Below are positions 17,304-27,416 of a DNA stretch of 64,000 bases, in pieces. Origin of the DNA: Pseudomonas sp. FP2196 (GTDB lineage Bacteria > Pseudomonadota > Gammaproteobacteria > Pseudomonadales > Pseudomonadaceae); the NCBI RefSeq assembly GCF_030687715.1, contig NZ_CP117445.1:3027501-3091500 (forward strand). The letters are read 5' to 3'. Both the position numbers and the translations under genes were made by a program. Below the pieces are notes generated by a model. That model was given only the letters and a program-made list of their open reading frames with translations, searched no databases and was not told the origin of the DNA. Numbering within the stretch: position 1 is the stretch's first letter; every line of letters begins with the position of its first letter.

Positions 17304-17967
17304 TACGACTTTTTCCGAAGCGGCCCGCGAGCCGCAATCGGGCCTCTTTTTCCGCAAGGGCTGCAGCATTGCAGCGCCCAAGGGCCGACTGATTCTGCTG
17401 CATGGCGTGGGTTCTAATGAAGCCAACCTTGCGTCTATGGCTCAATCGCTACCCGAAGGTCTGGAAGTGATTTTGCTGCGTGCTCCCCTCCAGGTCGGCC
17501 CTCAAGGCTTTGCCTGGTATCAGGTGAACTTCACCAGTAATGGCCCTTCGTTCAACCAAGAGCAAGCGGAAGCCAGCCGGCATCTGCTGCACACCTTTAT
17601 CGACGCGCTGCCCCAGTTGCCAACGGTCATCGCTGGCTTCAGTCAGGGCGGCATCATGAGCGCCAGTCTGGGCGTGACCGAGCCAGAGCTGGTGCAAGGC
17701 TTTGCGATCCTCAGCGGCCGAATGCTGCGCGAGATTGCTCCGAAGGTCGCCTCGCCTGAGCGTCTCAAGTCAGTGTCGGCATTCATCGCTCACGGTCACC
17801 ACGACGGCGTATTGCCAGTGGACTGGGCAAAGGAAGCGGACGCTTGGCTGGATCGAATCGGTGTCGTCCACGAGACCCATTTCTACGAAATGGCCCACGA
17901 GATCGTCGCTGAAGAACTGGCTGACTTCTCGACATGGCTGACCCAAACGCTGTCACTGACTCATTAA
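17296..17967 (+). CDS. Phospholipase/carboxylesterase-family hydrolase (MhqD-like)
   Basis: The 223-residue alpha/beta hydrolase has LLHGVGSNE as oxyanion motif (about 35-43), nucleophile elbow AGFSQGG near 118, an Asp in GHHDGVLP and a late His in MAHEI. The start at 17296 has AAGGCG nine bases upstream and overlaps the dioxygenase end by 8 bases; an upstream in-frame ATG at 17254 is less well supported. In Bacillus a member of this family, MhqD, belongs to the quinone-induced regulon. Its physiological ester is unknown. Confidence 0.82.
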   Translation: MRDTTFSEAAREPQSGLFFRKGCSIAAPKGRLILLHGVGSNEANLASMAQSLPEGLEVILLRAPLQVGPQGFAWYQVNFTSNGPSFNQEQAEASRHLLHTFIDALPQLPTVIAGFSQGGIMSASLGVTEPELVQGFAILSGRMLREIAPKVASPERLKSVSAFIAHGHHDGVLPVDWAKEADAWLDRIGVVHETHFYEMAHEIVAEELADFSTWLTQTLSLTH

Positions 17968-17985
17968 ACAAAAAGGAGCTACACC

Positions 17986-18387
17986 ATGATTGACTCTCGC
18001 ACCGCCCCCTACGCTGCATTTGTGATGCGCCTCGCCCTGGGCATCATGTTTATCGCTCACGGCCTGACCAAAGTGTTTGTTTTCACGCCCGCAGGTACCG
18101 CAGGCTTTTTTGAATCCATCGGTTTTCCAGGCTTTCTCGCTTATCCGGTCATGGCATTTGAAGTGATCGGCGGCTTGATGTTGGTACTAGGTGTTTATGC
18201 ACGCTGGGTGGCCGCGTTGGCGGTGGTTCAGCTGTTCGTCGCCGCAACCGTCCACTTCGGCAACGGCTGGAGTTTCACCAATGCCAACGGCGGCTGGGAA
18301 TACCCGATCTATTTGTCTGTGACCGCATTTGTTGTTGCACTGCTGGGTGACGGTGCCTTTGCCGCGAAGGCATCCCGCACAGCGTAA
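17986..18387 (+). CDS. DoxX-family membrane protein (MhqP-like)
   Basis: The 133-residue protein has four membrane segments (about 11-28, 50-70, 74-92 and 105-124), with the family motifs RLALGIMFIAHGLTK and EVIGGLMLVLGVYARW. DoxX proteins occur with quinone or thiol-stress enzymes; MhqP is the Bacillus example. AAGGAG precedes the start and a very strong terminator follows, so this is the last gene of the operon that starts at 15812. Confidence 0.88.
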   Translation: MIDSRTAPYAAFVMRLALGIMFIAHGLTKVFVFTPAGTAGFFESIGFPGFLAYPVMAFEVIGGLMLVLGVYARWVAALAVVQLFVAATVHFGNGWSFTNANGGWEYPIYLSVTAFVVALLGDGAFAAKASRTA

Positions 18388-18408
18388 CTCGCTGCGTATT
18401 ACTTGAAT

Positions 18409-18445
18409 GCCGATGCACTGGAGCAATCCAGTGCATCGGCGTTTT
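18409..18445 (+). terminator. Strong terminator of the Mhq-like operon
   Basis: Perfect 14-bp stem with left arm GCCGATGCACTGGA, loop GCAA, and GTTTT after the right arm, 22 bases after the doxX-family stop. Confidence 0.92.
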
Positions 18446-18468
18446 GCGTTGTGGTCAACGGTGGCACA

Positions 18469-19350
18469 TCACGCCAGTCGCTCAGTCATAAAGCTGACGA
18501 ACGCTTTTATTTTCGGCAGAGGGTGGCGACTCGATGGCCAAAGAATGCTGAACGTGCGGTGATCGCTCATGTAGCGATCCAGAAGCGGAACCAATCTTCC
18601 ATCGGTGATGGCATCTTCGACAAAAAAATCCGGCAGGCACGCGATTCCCAATCCAGCCTCAGCCATCGCCATGAGCGGCTCTATCGCATTGGCAGTCGCC
18701 GACTGCCCGGGTTCATAGTTGTCCTGACCCTTTTTTGTTAGCAGCGGCCAAGGGTCGAGTTTGCCACTGGTTGGATACCGGTAACGCAGGCAGGAATGAC
18801 CGGCCAGATCTGACGGCCGTGCAGGCGTTCCACGAGTTGCAAGGTAGTCAGGCGATGCGACGAGCCGATGACTGTAGCCATTGAGCTTGCGCATTGTCAG
18901 GCGCGAGTCCTCGACTTCACCGATACGCATCACCGCGTCAAAACCCTCCTCGATGACGTTAACCAATCGATCACTGAATTCAAGCTCCAGCTCTACGTCG
19001 GGATAGGCCTGCTGAAACGCAATCAAGTGAGGCATCAAACGCATGCCCAATTGGGGCAAGCCCAGACGCAATTTGCCCTGGGGTTTACCAGCGGCCTCGG
19101 TGATCTCCCGTTTGGCGACCTCATATTCCGCAAAAATACGGTGACAACGTTCAAGGAACACACTGCCCTCGGAGGTCAGCGTGATTGCGCGCGTGGAGCG
19201 GTGAAACAACCTGACGCCGAGTTCTTCCTCCAAGCGCGCCACGGCCTTGCTGACCGCTGACGATGACACGCCAATCCTTCGTCCAGCCTCGGTAAAGCTG
19301 CGCGTTTGCGCGGCCTGAACGAACGCGCCGAGCGCTCCAAAATGGTCCAT
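18469..19350 (-). CDS. LysR-family regulator divergent from the flavin monooxygenase cluster
   Basis: The 293-residue protein has a winged helix (RRIGVSSSAVSKAVARLEEELG, about 24-45) and effector domain (QGKLRLGLPQLGMRLMPHL). CGGAG lies six bases before the start. It is divergent from the cluster starting at 19515 with a 164-base gap, so I infer it controls that cluster. Its 3' end faces the terminator of the Mhq-like operon. Confidence 0.85.
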   Translation of the reverse strand: MDHFGALGAFVQAAQTRSFTEAGRRIGVSSSAVSKAVARLEEELGVRLFHRSTRAITLTSEGSVFLERCHRIFAEYEVAKREITEAAGKPQGKLRLGLPQLGMRLMPHLIAFQQAYPDVELELEFSDRLVNVIEEGFDAVMRIGEVEDSRLTMRKLNGYSHRLVASPDYLATRGTPARPSDLAGHSCLRYRYPTSGKLDPWPLLTKKGQDNYEPGQSATANAIEPLMAMAEAGLGIACLPDFFVEDAITDGRLVPLLDRYMSDHRTFSILWPSSRHPLPKIKAFVSFMTERLA

Positions 19351-19514
19351 GACGACTCCGGTCTATTTGAGCGTTTTATTCATAAAAGTTCGGAACTGCA
19401 TCCTGTTTTTCTTCCACATCATACAACCTATAGTCACCGAAATTGTGATTTCACCCAAGGCCTAGCACGTAGCGAAGTCACTGCCGTCTCCGATTACAGA
19501 AGAGCCCTCGAATC

Positions 19515-20522
19515 ATGTCCTCCCGCTATACAAGTGCGCCGGATCTGCAACAGCACCGCGGTTATGCGCGGGTTTTTCAGCCCGGCCATCTAACGTTTGG
19601 CTTCATCGCCCCCTTGGAAAGTTACCCCGACAGTCCGGGCCCGACTCTGCAAGACCATGCACAGTTGGCTCGCCGGGTCGATGAGGCCGGTTTTTCTGCC
19701 ATCTGGCTTCGTGATGTACCGTTCTACGACCCGAACTTCGGTGATGTGGGGCAGATTCTTGACCCTCTGGTGTACGCCGGATTCCTTGCTGGCGTGACCC
19801 GTAATATCACCATCGGTACCGCGGGCATCGTTCTCCCTTTGCGCGATCCATTGATCGTTGCCAAACAGGCTGCGAGCATCGATCAGTTGCTAGGGGGACG
19901 ATTTATCCTCGGCCTGGCCACCGGCGACCGTCCGGTGGAATACCCTGCTTTCGGGCTTGATTTCAACAATCGCGCCGAGCGTTTCCGTGATGCGCTGGCG
20001 ATCATCCGCGCTGCAACCGAAACCCACTGGCCAGTGCATGCCTCTGAGTTTTATGGCCAGTTGAACGGTGATATCGACCTCATTCCCAAGCCTGTCAGCC
20101 CACGTATGCCGACCATTATTGTGGGTCAGGCCGGCCAGTCGCTGGAGTGGATTGGCGAAAACACCGACGGCATTCTCTCGTATATCTCCAATCCGATCCT
20201 GATTCCGCAAATCATCGAACGCTGGCGCACGGTTTGTGGCCAGGGGATTTACAAGCCCTACGGCTACGGCACCCTGTTTGATCTGGACCGCGACCCGAAC
20301 TGTCCGCTGCAGGCGGGTCGGGTGCTGCGTGCCGGTCGCAACGCATTGATCGAGCATTGGAAGCGTCAACAGGATCAGGGCGTCGGTCACGTTGCCCTGC
20401 ACTTCAAACCTCAGCGACGTCATGCCTCGGAAGTCATCGATGAGCTGGGCGAATACCTCCTCCCACACTTCCCCAGTGCATCACTTCCGGTCGAACCCTC
20501 ACCCATGCAGGCCCGCTCATGA
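19515..20522 (+). CDS. Luciferase-like flavin monooxygenase (BA3436-type)
   Basis: The 335-residue TIM-barrel protein of the bacterial luciferase superfamily resembles the BA3436-type oxidoreductase subgroup: HLTFGFIAPLESYP near the start, FSAIWLRDVPFYDP, TAGIVLPLRDPLIVAKQAASIDQLLGGRF and LGLATGDRPVEYPAFG. These enzymes use reduced flavin or F420-like cofactors; FMNH2 is expected here. Its stop overlaps the start of the next gene as ATGA. The substrate is not known, and the partner isomerases suggest an unusual pathway. Confidence 0.82.
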   Translation: MSSRYTSAPDLQQHRGYARVFQPGHLTFGFIAPLESYPDSPGPTLQDHAQLARRVDEAGFSAIWLRDVPFYDPNFGDVGQILDPLVYAGFLAGVTRNITIGTAGIVLPLRDPLIVAKQAASIDQLLGGRFILGLATGDRPVEYPAFGLDFNNRAERFRDALAIIRAATETHWPVHASEFYGQLNGDIDLIPKPVSPRMPTIIVGQAGQSLEWIGENTDGILSYISNPILIPQIIERWRTVCGQGIYKPYGYGTLFDLDRDPNCPLQAGRVLRAGRNALIEHWKRQQDQGVGHVALHFKPQRRHASEVIDELGEYLLPHFPSASLPVEPSPMQARS

Positions 20523-21319
20523 ATCGCCCTCTTCATCACATGGATTTCATCTTTCAGACCGCATTGGGCACTTACCCGTTGGCAGCACAGTGCGAAATGC
20601 TCGCCGAACTCGGCTACCAAGGCATGACGATGTCTGCCTGGAGTAAAGACTTGCAGTCGATTGCCCAGGTCAAACCCACTTGGGGCCTGGACGTAGGTGC
20701 CATCTACGTGATCTATCGCCAAGGTCTGGAATCGTTTGTAACCAACATCTTCGAAACCATTGAGGGCTGCACCACGATTGAGCTGGCCCTGCATTCAGGC
20801 GACGAAGTCACCGATGCTGACCGCAGAATGCTTGAGCGTCTGCTGCCGATCTGCGAGCGTCGAGGCCTTGAGATAAATCTTTATCCCCACGCGCGCTACG
20901 GCATGCAGACAACCGCCGAAGCCGTGGCACTGTGCGAAGAGTTCAACCACCCGCTACTCAATATAGTTTTCAACGGTTATCACTGGTATGCGATGCAGGA
21001 GCAGGCTCTTGAACAGCGTCTTGATGCGGTTTGGCCCTGGCTGAAACAGGTCAATATTGCCGGCACCCGGCGCTCGCCACTGGGATGGGGCGGCCTGGCG
21101 ACCATCGAACCGCTCGATGAAGGGGAAATGGACAACTTCGTGTTGTTGGGCGCCCTTGAACGTCGTGGTTTCGACGGACGCTTTGGCGTTCTGGGCTGGG
21201 AGAGTATGGGCGGTGACGTCTATGGCAACCTGCGCCGTTCGGTCACTGCGTTTCGCTCCATGGAACACCGGTTGGCGGTCCATCCCGAATGGTCCGTTCT
21301 AACCGACTCACCGCGCTGA
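20519..21319 (+). CDS. TIM-barrel sugar phosphate isomerase/epimerase-like protein, copy 1
   Basis: The 266-residue protein has a xylose-isomerase-like TIM barrel. Features are CEMLAELGYQGMTMSAW near residue 24, a central ELALHSGDE strand, LEINLYPHARYG, FNGYHWYAMQEQ and the C-terminal VLGWESMGGDVY. Acidic and His residues in these strands would bind a divalent metal. Its ATG overlaps the monooxygenase stop. A clear paralogue follows at 21336, sharing CEMLAELGY, FNGYHWYA, LGWGG and GEMDNF. The reaction is unknown; family members isomerise or epimerise sugars and related hydroxy-ketones. Confidence 0.8.
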   Translation: MNRPLHHMDFIFQTALGTYPLAAQCEMLAELGYQGMTMSAWSKDLQSIAQVKPTWGLDVGAIYVIYRQGLESFVTNIFETIEGCTTIELALHSGDEVTDADRRMLERLLPICERRGLEINLYPHARYGMQTTAEAVALCEEFNHPLLNIVFNGYHWYAMQEQALEQRLDAVWPWLKQVNIAGTRRSPLGWGGLATIEPLDEGEMDNFVLLGALERRGFDGRFGVLGWESMGGDVYGNLRRSVTAFRSMEHRLAVHPEWSVLTDSPR

Positions 21320-21335
21320 GCCCAGGAGATAAATC

Positions 21336-22142
21336 ATGGCTCATCGTATCCATGCACTCGATTCATTTTTCTACTCATCGATGGGCGTTTACGCCTTTCA
21401 AACGCAGTGCGAAATGTTGGCCGAACTGGGTTATGACGGCATCACTGTCGCGGCCTGGAGTGGTACACCGCTGACCGATCTCACTTTATTACCTCGTGTC
21501 AGGGAAACCCACGGCTTGCACGTCGAGGGGCTTTATCTGGTGCTACACGAGGGGCGTAACGACAATCTGATACGGCGAATCGTTGGAACGGTCGAAGGTG
21601 TCGAACTCATCGAGCTGGCGATACAAACCAGCGTCAATGGTGCTCAAGCCATTCTTGGCTTCATCGAGTCGCTGCTGCCCATTGCCGAGCAGCGTGGACT
21701 GCGAATCGCGTTGTATCCCCATCTGCATCATGTGACCCAGACCACCGAACAAGTCGTGCAGATCTGCGAACTGTTTGCTCACCCGCGCCTGGGTGCCTCG
21801 TTCAACGGTTATCACTGGTACGCCAGCCAGGAGGGAGCGCTTGAAGCACGCCTATTGGCAATGAAGCCATGGCTTATGCAAGTGGTGACGTCCGGTAGCG
21901 CGCTTTCACAACTGGGCTGGGGCGGCGTCGCCACGATGGAACCGGTCGATCGTGGCGAGATGGACAACTTCGCGTTGATCGCAGCGCTGAATCGCATTGG
22001 CTACACCGGCAGCATTGGCGTGCTCGGCTGGGATTATGGTGGTGATATCTACCTGAAACTCCAGCGATGCCTCGCAACGCTGCGCGATATTGATCGACGC
22101 CTTGAAGCCCATCCGCAATGGGCGAACTTCCCATTGAAGTAA
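21336..22142 (+). CDS. TIM-barrel sugar phosphate isomerase/epimerase-like protein, copy 2
   Basis: The 268-residue tandem paralogue of the preceding gene begins 17 bases after its stop with GGAGA before the ATG. It keeps the same landmarks (CEMLAELGYDGITVAAW, ELAIQTS, IALYPHLHHV, FNGYHWYASQEG, LGWGGVATMEPVDRGEMDNF, VLGWDYGGDIY). The two copies have diverged in length of the helix after the first strand and in the substrate-facing loops, so they may catalyse successive steps or form a heteromer. The function is not recognised. Confidence 0.8.
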   Translation: MAHRIHALDSFFYSSMGVYAFQTQCEMLAELGYDGITVAAWSGTPLTDLTLLPRVRETHGLHVEGLYLVLHEGRNDNLIRRIVGTVEGVELIELAIQTSVNGAQAILGFIESLLPIAEQRGLRIALYPHLHHVTQTTEQVVQICELFAHPRLGASFNGYHWYASQEGALEARLLAMKPWLMQVVTSGSALSQLGWGGVATMEPVDRGEMDNFALIAALNRIGYTGSIGVLGWDYGGDIYLKLQRCLATLRDIDRRLEAHPQWANFPLK

Positions 22143-22184
22143 GACCGCATTGCCTTGTGAACCCGAATTGAAATGGAGCCTGCA

Positions 22185-23168
22185 ATGACAGCCCTCTCTG
22201 TACTGGATCTGATGATGATTGGCGAAGGCAAAACCTTCGCTGACACCCTTGATGATGCGGTTGCGCTGGCGCAACACGTGGAAGCTCACGGTTATAAACG
22301 CTACTGGATCGCCGAGCATCACGACCTGCCGGGTATCGCATCCTCGGCAACCACCCTGCTGATTCAGCATCTGGCTGCGGCAACGCGTGAGCTGCGTGTG
22401 GGCTCTGGCGGGATCATGCTGCCCAATCACTCTCCTCTCATAGTTGCGGAGCAGTTCGGAACGTTGGAAACGTTATTTGCGGGGCGTATCGATCTTGGCA
22501 TTGGCAGAGCACCGGGATCTGCCGGGCCGGCAATTCGGGCACTGCGCGGTGATGCCTCCGAACGCGACTTCGCGCAAGATCTCCGACAAGTCCAGGACTA
22601 TCTGGCGGACAACGGCAAACAGTCGGTGCGGGCAATCCCGGGCCAACACGACACCCCGCTCTGGCTGCTGGGCTCCAGTATCAACAGTGCTGACCTCGCG
22701 GCAAAACTGGGGCTGCCATACGCATTCGCTTCACATTTTGCCCCGCGTTTTCTCATGGAAGCGATTACCCATTACCGCAGCACGTTCCGCCCGTCAGCCG
22801 CCTTGCAGCGCCCCTATGTCATCGCGGGGGCAAATGTCTTCGCGGCCCCCTCCCGGGCCGAGGCTGACTTCATCGCGAGCTCTCACCGGCAATGGGTCTG
22901 CAATTTATACGCAGGCAAGGCGGGCCCATTACCGCGTCCGGAAGAAGGCTACATGGAACGGATATCCTCCTATGATCGACAGAACCTTGCCCAAGCCATG
23001 TCTTGCACCGCAGCGGGTGACATGGACGATGTCGGCAGTTGGCTGCGCCAGTTCATCGCTACCACCCAGGCGGATGAAGTGATCATCGATGCGAGGATTC
23101 ATGACCCCGCCGCACGTTGCCGCTCCTATCAGATTGCCGCCGAATCCATTGCCGACCTGCTCGACTGA
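22185..23168 (+). CDS. Luciferase-like flavin monooxygenase (MsnO8-type)
   Basis: The 327-residue LLM-class protein has [22 protein letters not shown] near the N-terminus, [20 protein letters not shown], the [40 protein letters not shown] core in shorter pieces, and [15 protein letters not shown] chose 22185 because ATGGAG lies upstream at ribosome-binding distance; the longer frame from 22173 would use that same ATGGAG as its start. It is the last of four co-directional genes. Substrate unknown. Confidence 0.83.
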   Translation: MTALSVLDLMMIGEGKTFADTLDDAVALAQHVEAHGYKRYWIAEHHDLPGIASSATTLLIQHLAAATRELRVGSGGIMLPNHSPLIVAEQFGTLETLFAGRIDLGIGRAPGSAGPAIRALRGDASERDFAQDLRQVQDYLADNGKQSVRAIPGQHDTPLWLLGSSINSADLAAKLGLPYAFASHFAPRFLMEAITHYRSTFRPSAALQRPYVIAGANVFAAPSRAEADFIASSHRQWVCNLYAGKAGPLPRPEEGYMERISSYDRQNLAQAMSCTAAGDMDDVGSWLRQFIATTQADEVIIDARIHDPAARCRSYQIAAESIADLLD

Positions 23169-23247
23169 TGCCAGTCTGATGTCGTCTCCACTGTCTGTGC
23201 AGGCCTCGACATGAGGCTTGCCAGCGCTATGAAATCGAGGATCAGAC

Positions 23248-23622
23248 ATGTCCAATGCTGATCAGCAAGCGATGTTCGCTACGCCGTCCCCTTCCCCTCA
23301 AATGATCCTGCACGCGATCGCACACCCGCTGAGACGAAAGATACTTGGCTGGCTGAAAGACGCGATTCGGTATTTCCCTCAGCAAGCCTACGGTCGCGAA
23401 TTCGGCGTGTGCGCTGGCCAGATTGCCCTGCGTTGCGGGCTGGCACAATCGACGGTCTCCCAGCACTTGTCATTGCTCAAGAAGGCCGAATTGATCGAGG
23501 AACACAGAATAGGTCCTGTGCGTTTTTTTACGCGAAACGAGGTCACGCTTCAGCGCTTTACTCATCAACTGGCTGACCTGTTGGCCCACCCGCTGAGAGC
23601 GGCAAATCACCAGACCGATTGA
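23248..23622 (+). CDS. ArsR-type winged-helix regulator
   Basis: The 124-residue protein has an ArsR/HTH_20 winged helix: an N-terminal helix (QMILHAIAHPLRRKILGWLKDA), recognition helix GLAQSTVSQHLSLLKKAELI (about 73-92) and a wing EEHRIGPVRFFTRN. Cysteines that would form the classical metal site (ELCVCDL) are absent, so it is probably not a metal sensor. It follows the monooxygenase cluster by 79 bases and precedes frmA by 327 bases; it could regulate either. Confidence 0.82.
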   Translation: MSNADQQAMFATPSPSPQMILHAIAHPLRRKILGWLKDAIRYFPQQAYGREFGVCAGQIALRCGLAQSTVSQHLSLLKKAELIEEHRIGPVRFFTRNEVTLQRFTHQLADLLAHPLRAANHQTD

Positions 23623-25059
<1,437 letters not shown>

Positions 25060-25068
25060 AGTAAGGCT

Positions 25069-25086
25069 CAGGGCCGCAAGGCCCTG
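25069..25086 (+). other. Stem-loop between frmA and gfa
   Basis: Perfect 7-bp stem CAGGGCC / GGCCCTG with GCAA loop, 9 bases after the frmA stop, with no T-run. It may tune read-through or mRNA stability rather than end the transcript. Confidence 0.5.
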
Positions 25087-25124
25087 TCGCCTTCCCATGC
25101 TCGTTATCGATCTGGAGATACCTT

Positions 25125-25703
25125 GTGACCGAGATAAAACTTCATCCTTCCCTGGATAGCGGTCTATCCCCTGCCGCCACGAACTTTGCCGGAGGCACGC
25201 TGCAATGCCTGTGCCCAACCGATAAAGTCGAAATTGCCATCGATGCTCAGACACTTCATAACCACGCTTGTGGTTGCAGTAAATGCTGGAAACCGGAGGG
25301 TGCCAAATTCGCCGTGATCGCGGTCGTGCCACGGGCGAATGTCAGCGTCACCGCAAACGCGCAGAAGCTCGCTATCGTTGACGATACGGCGGTTATTCAG
25401 CGCCATGCCTGCAAGGCGTGTCATGCACACCTGTACGGACGTATCGAGAACAAGGATCACGCGTTTTATGGTCTGGACTTCGTTCATACCGAATTGTCCC
25501 CGCAAACCGGTTGGTCTGCTCCCGGGTTCGCCGCCTTCGTTTCGTCCATTATCGAGACCGGCACGCCACCCGAGGACATGAAGGCGATCCGCGCACGTCT
25601 GCAATCAATAGGTCTCGAACCTTACGACTGCTTGTCCCCTGATTTGATGGACGTACTGGCGACGCAAGTCGCGAAATTGAAAGGTACCGCCAAGTCCAAC
25701 TGA
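25125..25703 (+). CDS. gfa: S-(hydroxymethyl)glutathione synthase (Gfa)
   Basis: The 192-residue Gfa-family protein is proposed to promote adduct formation between glutathione and formaldehyde. Zinc-binding cysteines are visible in LQCLCPTD near 26-28, CGCSKCW around 48-52 and [10 protein letters not shown]. The start is GTG at 25125 with CTGGAGA upstream at suitable distance. It is 65 bases after frmA and forms a pair with it. A bidirectional-looking terminator with a long T-run follows. Confidence 0.9.
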   Translation: MTEIKLHPSLDSGLSPAATNFAGGTLQCLCPTDKVEIAIDAQTLHNHACGCSKCWKPEGAKFAVIAVVPRANVSVTANAQKLAIVDDTAVIQRHACKACHAHLYGRIENKDHAFYGLDFVHTELSPQTGWSAPGFAAFVSSIIETGTPPEDMKAIRARLQSIGLEPYDCLSPDLMDVLATQVAKLKGTAKSN

Positions 25704-25714
25704 TACACCCGCTA

Positions 25715-25773
25715 AACACCCCAATAGGCATCGTCAGTCAGATGAATGATGATGCCTGTCCGGGTGTTTTTTT
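25715..25773 (+). terminator. Terminator after gfa
   Basis: Bipartite hairpin: outer arms AACACCC / GGGTGTT and inner arms AGGCATC / GATGCCT, ending in a run of seven T. Confidence 0.82.
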
Positions 25774-25955
25774 GCCGTGCCTTTTTACCCGTCTATCACT
25801 CACGGTTGCGTTCGCTAATCGCACGACATCGCCTCCTCGGACACCCTCCTTTACTCATTGTTTGGCACGCTACGCATATCGCTGCAGGCGCGGCCAGCCC
25901 TGCGGTTCGCATGCTGATTGGTCTGTTCAATCAAGATGAATAACAGGAGAACGCC

Positions 25956-26648
25956 TTGATCAACAAAACGTTTGAATCCGTCGCGGCTGCACTGGACGGA
26001 ATAGCCGATGGCTCGACCATCATGGTCGGTGGTTTTGGTACCGCCGGCATGCCATCTGAGCTTGTGGATGGTGTTATCGCCTCGGGTGCCCGTGACCTGA
26101 CCATCATCAGCAACAATGCCGGCAATGGTGAAATCGGTCTTGCTGCCTTACTCAAGGCTGGGCGAGTTGCCAAAGTTATCTGTTCGTTTCCGCGCCAATC
26201 CGATTCTTATGTATTCGACGAACTCTACCTTGCAGGAAAGGTACAGCTTGAAGTCGTCCCGCAGGGCAACCTGGCTGAACGCATTCGCGCGGCCGGTTCT
26301 GGAATCGGGGCGTTCTATTCGCCAACCGGCTACGGCACGTTACTGGCAGAAGGCAAGGAGACCCGGGTGATCGACGGTCGCAACTACGTGCTGGAAATGC
26401 CGTTGCGCGCCGATGTGGCATTGATCAAAGCAGAAAAAGGTGATCGCTGGGGCAACCTCACCTATCGCAAGGCCGCGCGCAATTTCGGACCGATCATGGC
26501 CATGGCGGCGACAACGGCCATCGCTCAGGTCAACCAGATCGTCGAGTTGGGCGAGCTAGACCCCGAGCACATTGTCACACCGGGGATTTTCGTTCAGCGC
26601 GTGGTCGCTGTGCCGTTCGCCCGTCTTCCGAAAGCCAACGTCAACTGA
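25956..26648 (+). CDS. pcaI: 3-Oxoadipate CoA-transferase subunit A
   Basis: The 230-residue subunit A of the succinyl-CoA:3-oxoadipate CoA-transferase activates 3-oxoadipate, the common product of the catechol and protocatechuate branches. It follows Pseudomonas PcaI from MINKTFES through GGFGTAGMP (25-33), CSFPRQSDSYVFDELY and VVPQGNLAERIRAAG. The start is TTG at 25956, supported by AGGAGA five bases upstream and by agreement with the PcaI N-terminus. Subunit B begins 8 bases after the stop. CatI would be an equally fair name. Confidence 0.93.
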   Translation: MINKTFESVAAALDGIADGSTIMVGGFGTAGMPSELVDGVIASGARDLTIISNNAGNGEIGLAALLKAGRVAKVICSFPRQSDSYVFDELYLAGKVQLEVVPQGNLAERIRAAGSGIGAFYSPTGYGTLLAEGKETRVIDGRNYVLEMPLRADVALIKAEKGDRWGNLTYRKAARNFGPIMAMAATTAIAQVNQIVELGELDPEHIVTPGIFVQRVVAVPFARLPKANVN

Positions 26649-26656
26649 GGCCCGCC

Positions 26657-27298
26657 ATGACTGTTATGAACAAACTCTCGCGTAGCGAAATGGCCCAGCG
26701 TGTGGCCGACGATATCCTTGAAGGCTCTTACGTGAACCTCGGCATCGGCGTGCCCACGCTGGTGGCCAATTATCTGGGTGACAAGGAAGTGTTCCTGCAC
26801 AGTGAAAACGGTGTGTTGGGCATGGGTCCGAGTCCTGCGCCGGGCGAGGAAGACGATGATCTGATCAACGCTGGCAAGCAACACGTAACACTGCTCGCCG
26901 GTGGTGCCTTTTTTCATCACGCCGACTCCTTTTCGATGATGCGTGGTGGACACATCGATATTGCCGTACTGGGTGCTTTTCAGGTTTCGGTCAATGGTGA
27001 TCTGGCCAACTGGCACACCGGTGCTGAGGGTTCGATTCCGGCAGTGGGCGGCGCCATGGACCTCGCGACTGGCGCACGCCAAGTGTTCGTCATGATGGAA
27101 CACCTGACCAAGACGGGCGAAAGCAAATTGGTGCCGCAATGCACCTACCCGCTGACCGGCATCGGTTGCGTTACCCGGATTTATACCGACTTGGCCATTC
27201 TGGACGTTACGCCCAAAGGCTTACAGGTCAGGGAGATTCTGGCCGATATCAGCTTTGAAGATCTGCAATCGCTCAGTGGTGTGCCGCTGATCAAGTGA
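26657..27298 (+). CDS. pcaJ: 3-Oxoadipate CoA-transferase subunit B
   Basis: The 213-residue subunit B carries the catalytic glutamate E50 in HSENGVLGMGP, which forms the glutamyl-CoA thioester. The family blocks LGIGVPT, GGAFFHHADSF, MRGGHIDIAVLGAFQVS and TKTGESKLVPQC are all intact. It is co-transcribed with pcaI and followed by a GC-rich hairpin. pcaF thiolase and pcaD lactonase are not in the window, so the lower pathway is only partly local. Confidence 0.94.
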   Translation: MTVMNKLSRSEMAQRVADDILEGSYVNLGIGVPTLVANYLGDKEVFLHSENGVLGMGPSPAPGEEDDDLINAGKQHVTLLAGGAFFHHADSFSMMRGGHIDIAVLGAFQVSVNGDLANWHTGAEGSIPAVGGAMDLATGARQVFVMMEHLTKTGESKLVPQCTYPLTGIGCVTRIYTDLAILDVTPKGLQVREILADISFEDLQSLSGVPLIK

Positions 27299-27314
27299 CA
27301 GGACTTCAACCCTG

Positions 27315-27343
27315 CGCCGGACAGCGTTATGCACTGTCCGGCG
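27315..27343 (+). terminator. Hairpin after pcaJ
   Basis: Perfect 10-bp stem CGCCGGACAG / CTGTCCGGCG with a 9-base loop, 16 bases after the stop. There is no T-run, so it could be a terminator or an mRNA-stabilising repeat. Confidence 0.5.
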
Positions 27344-27391
27344 ACTGATACTCACGCTTGACCTCCACACCGCAGTATCCAGCCACTGAAA

Positions 27392-27416
27392 ATATAGTTG
27401 AATAATTCAACTATAT
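27392..27416 (+). promoter_or_regulatory. Palindromic MarR operator
   Basis: A perfect inverted repeat with 11-base arms (left arm ATATAGTTGAA) and a 3-base centre. It covers the -35 hexamer of the promoter at 27398-27425, as expected for an autorepressing MarR protein. Confidence 0.82.
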
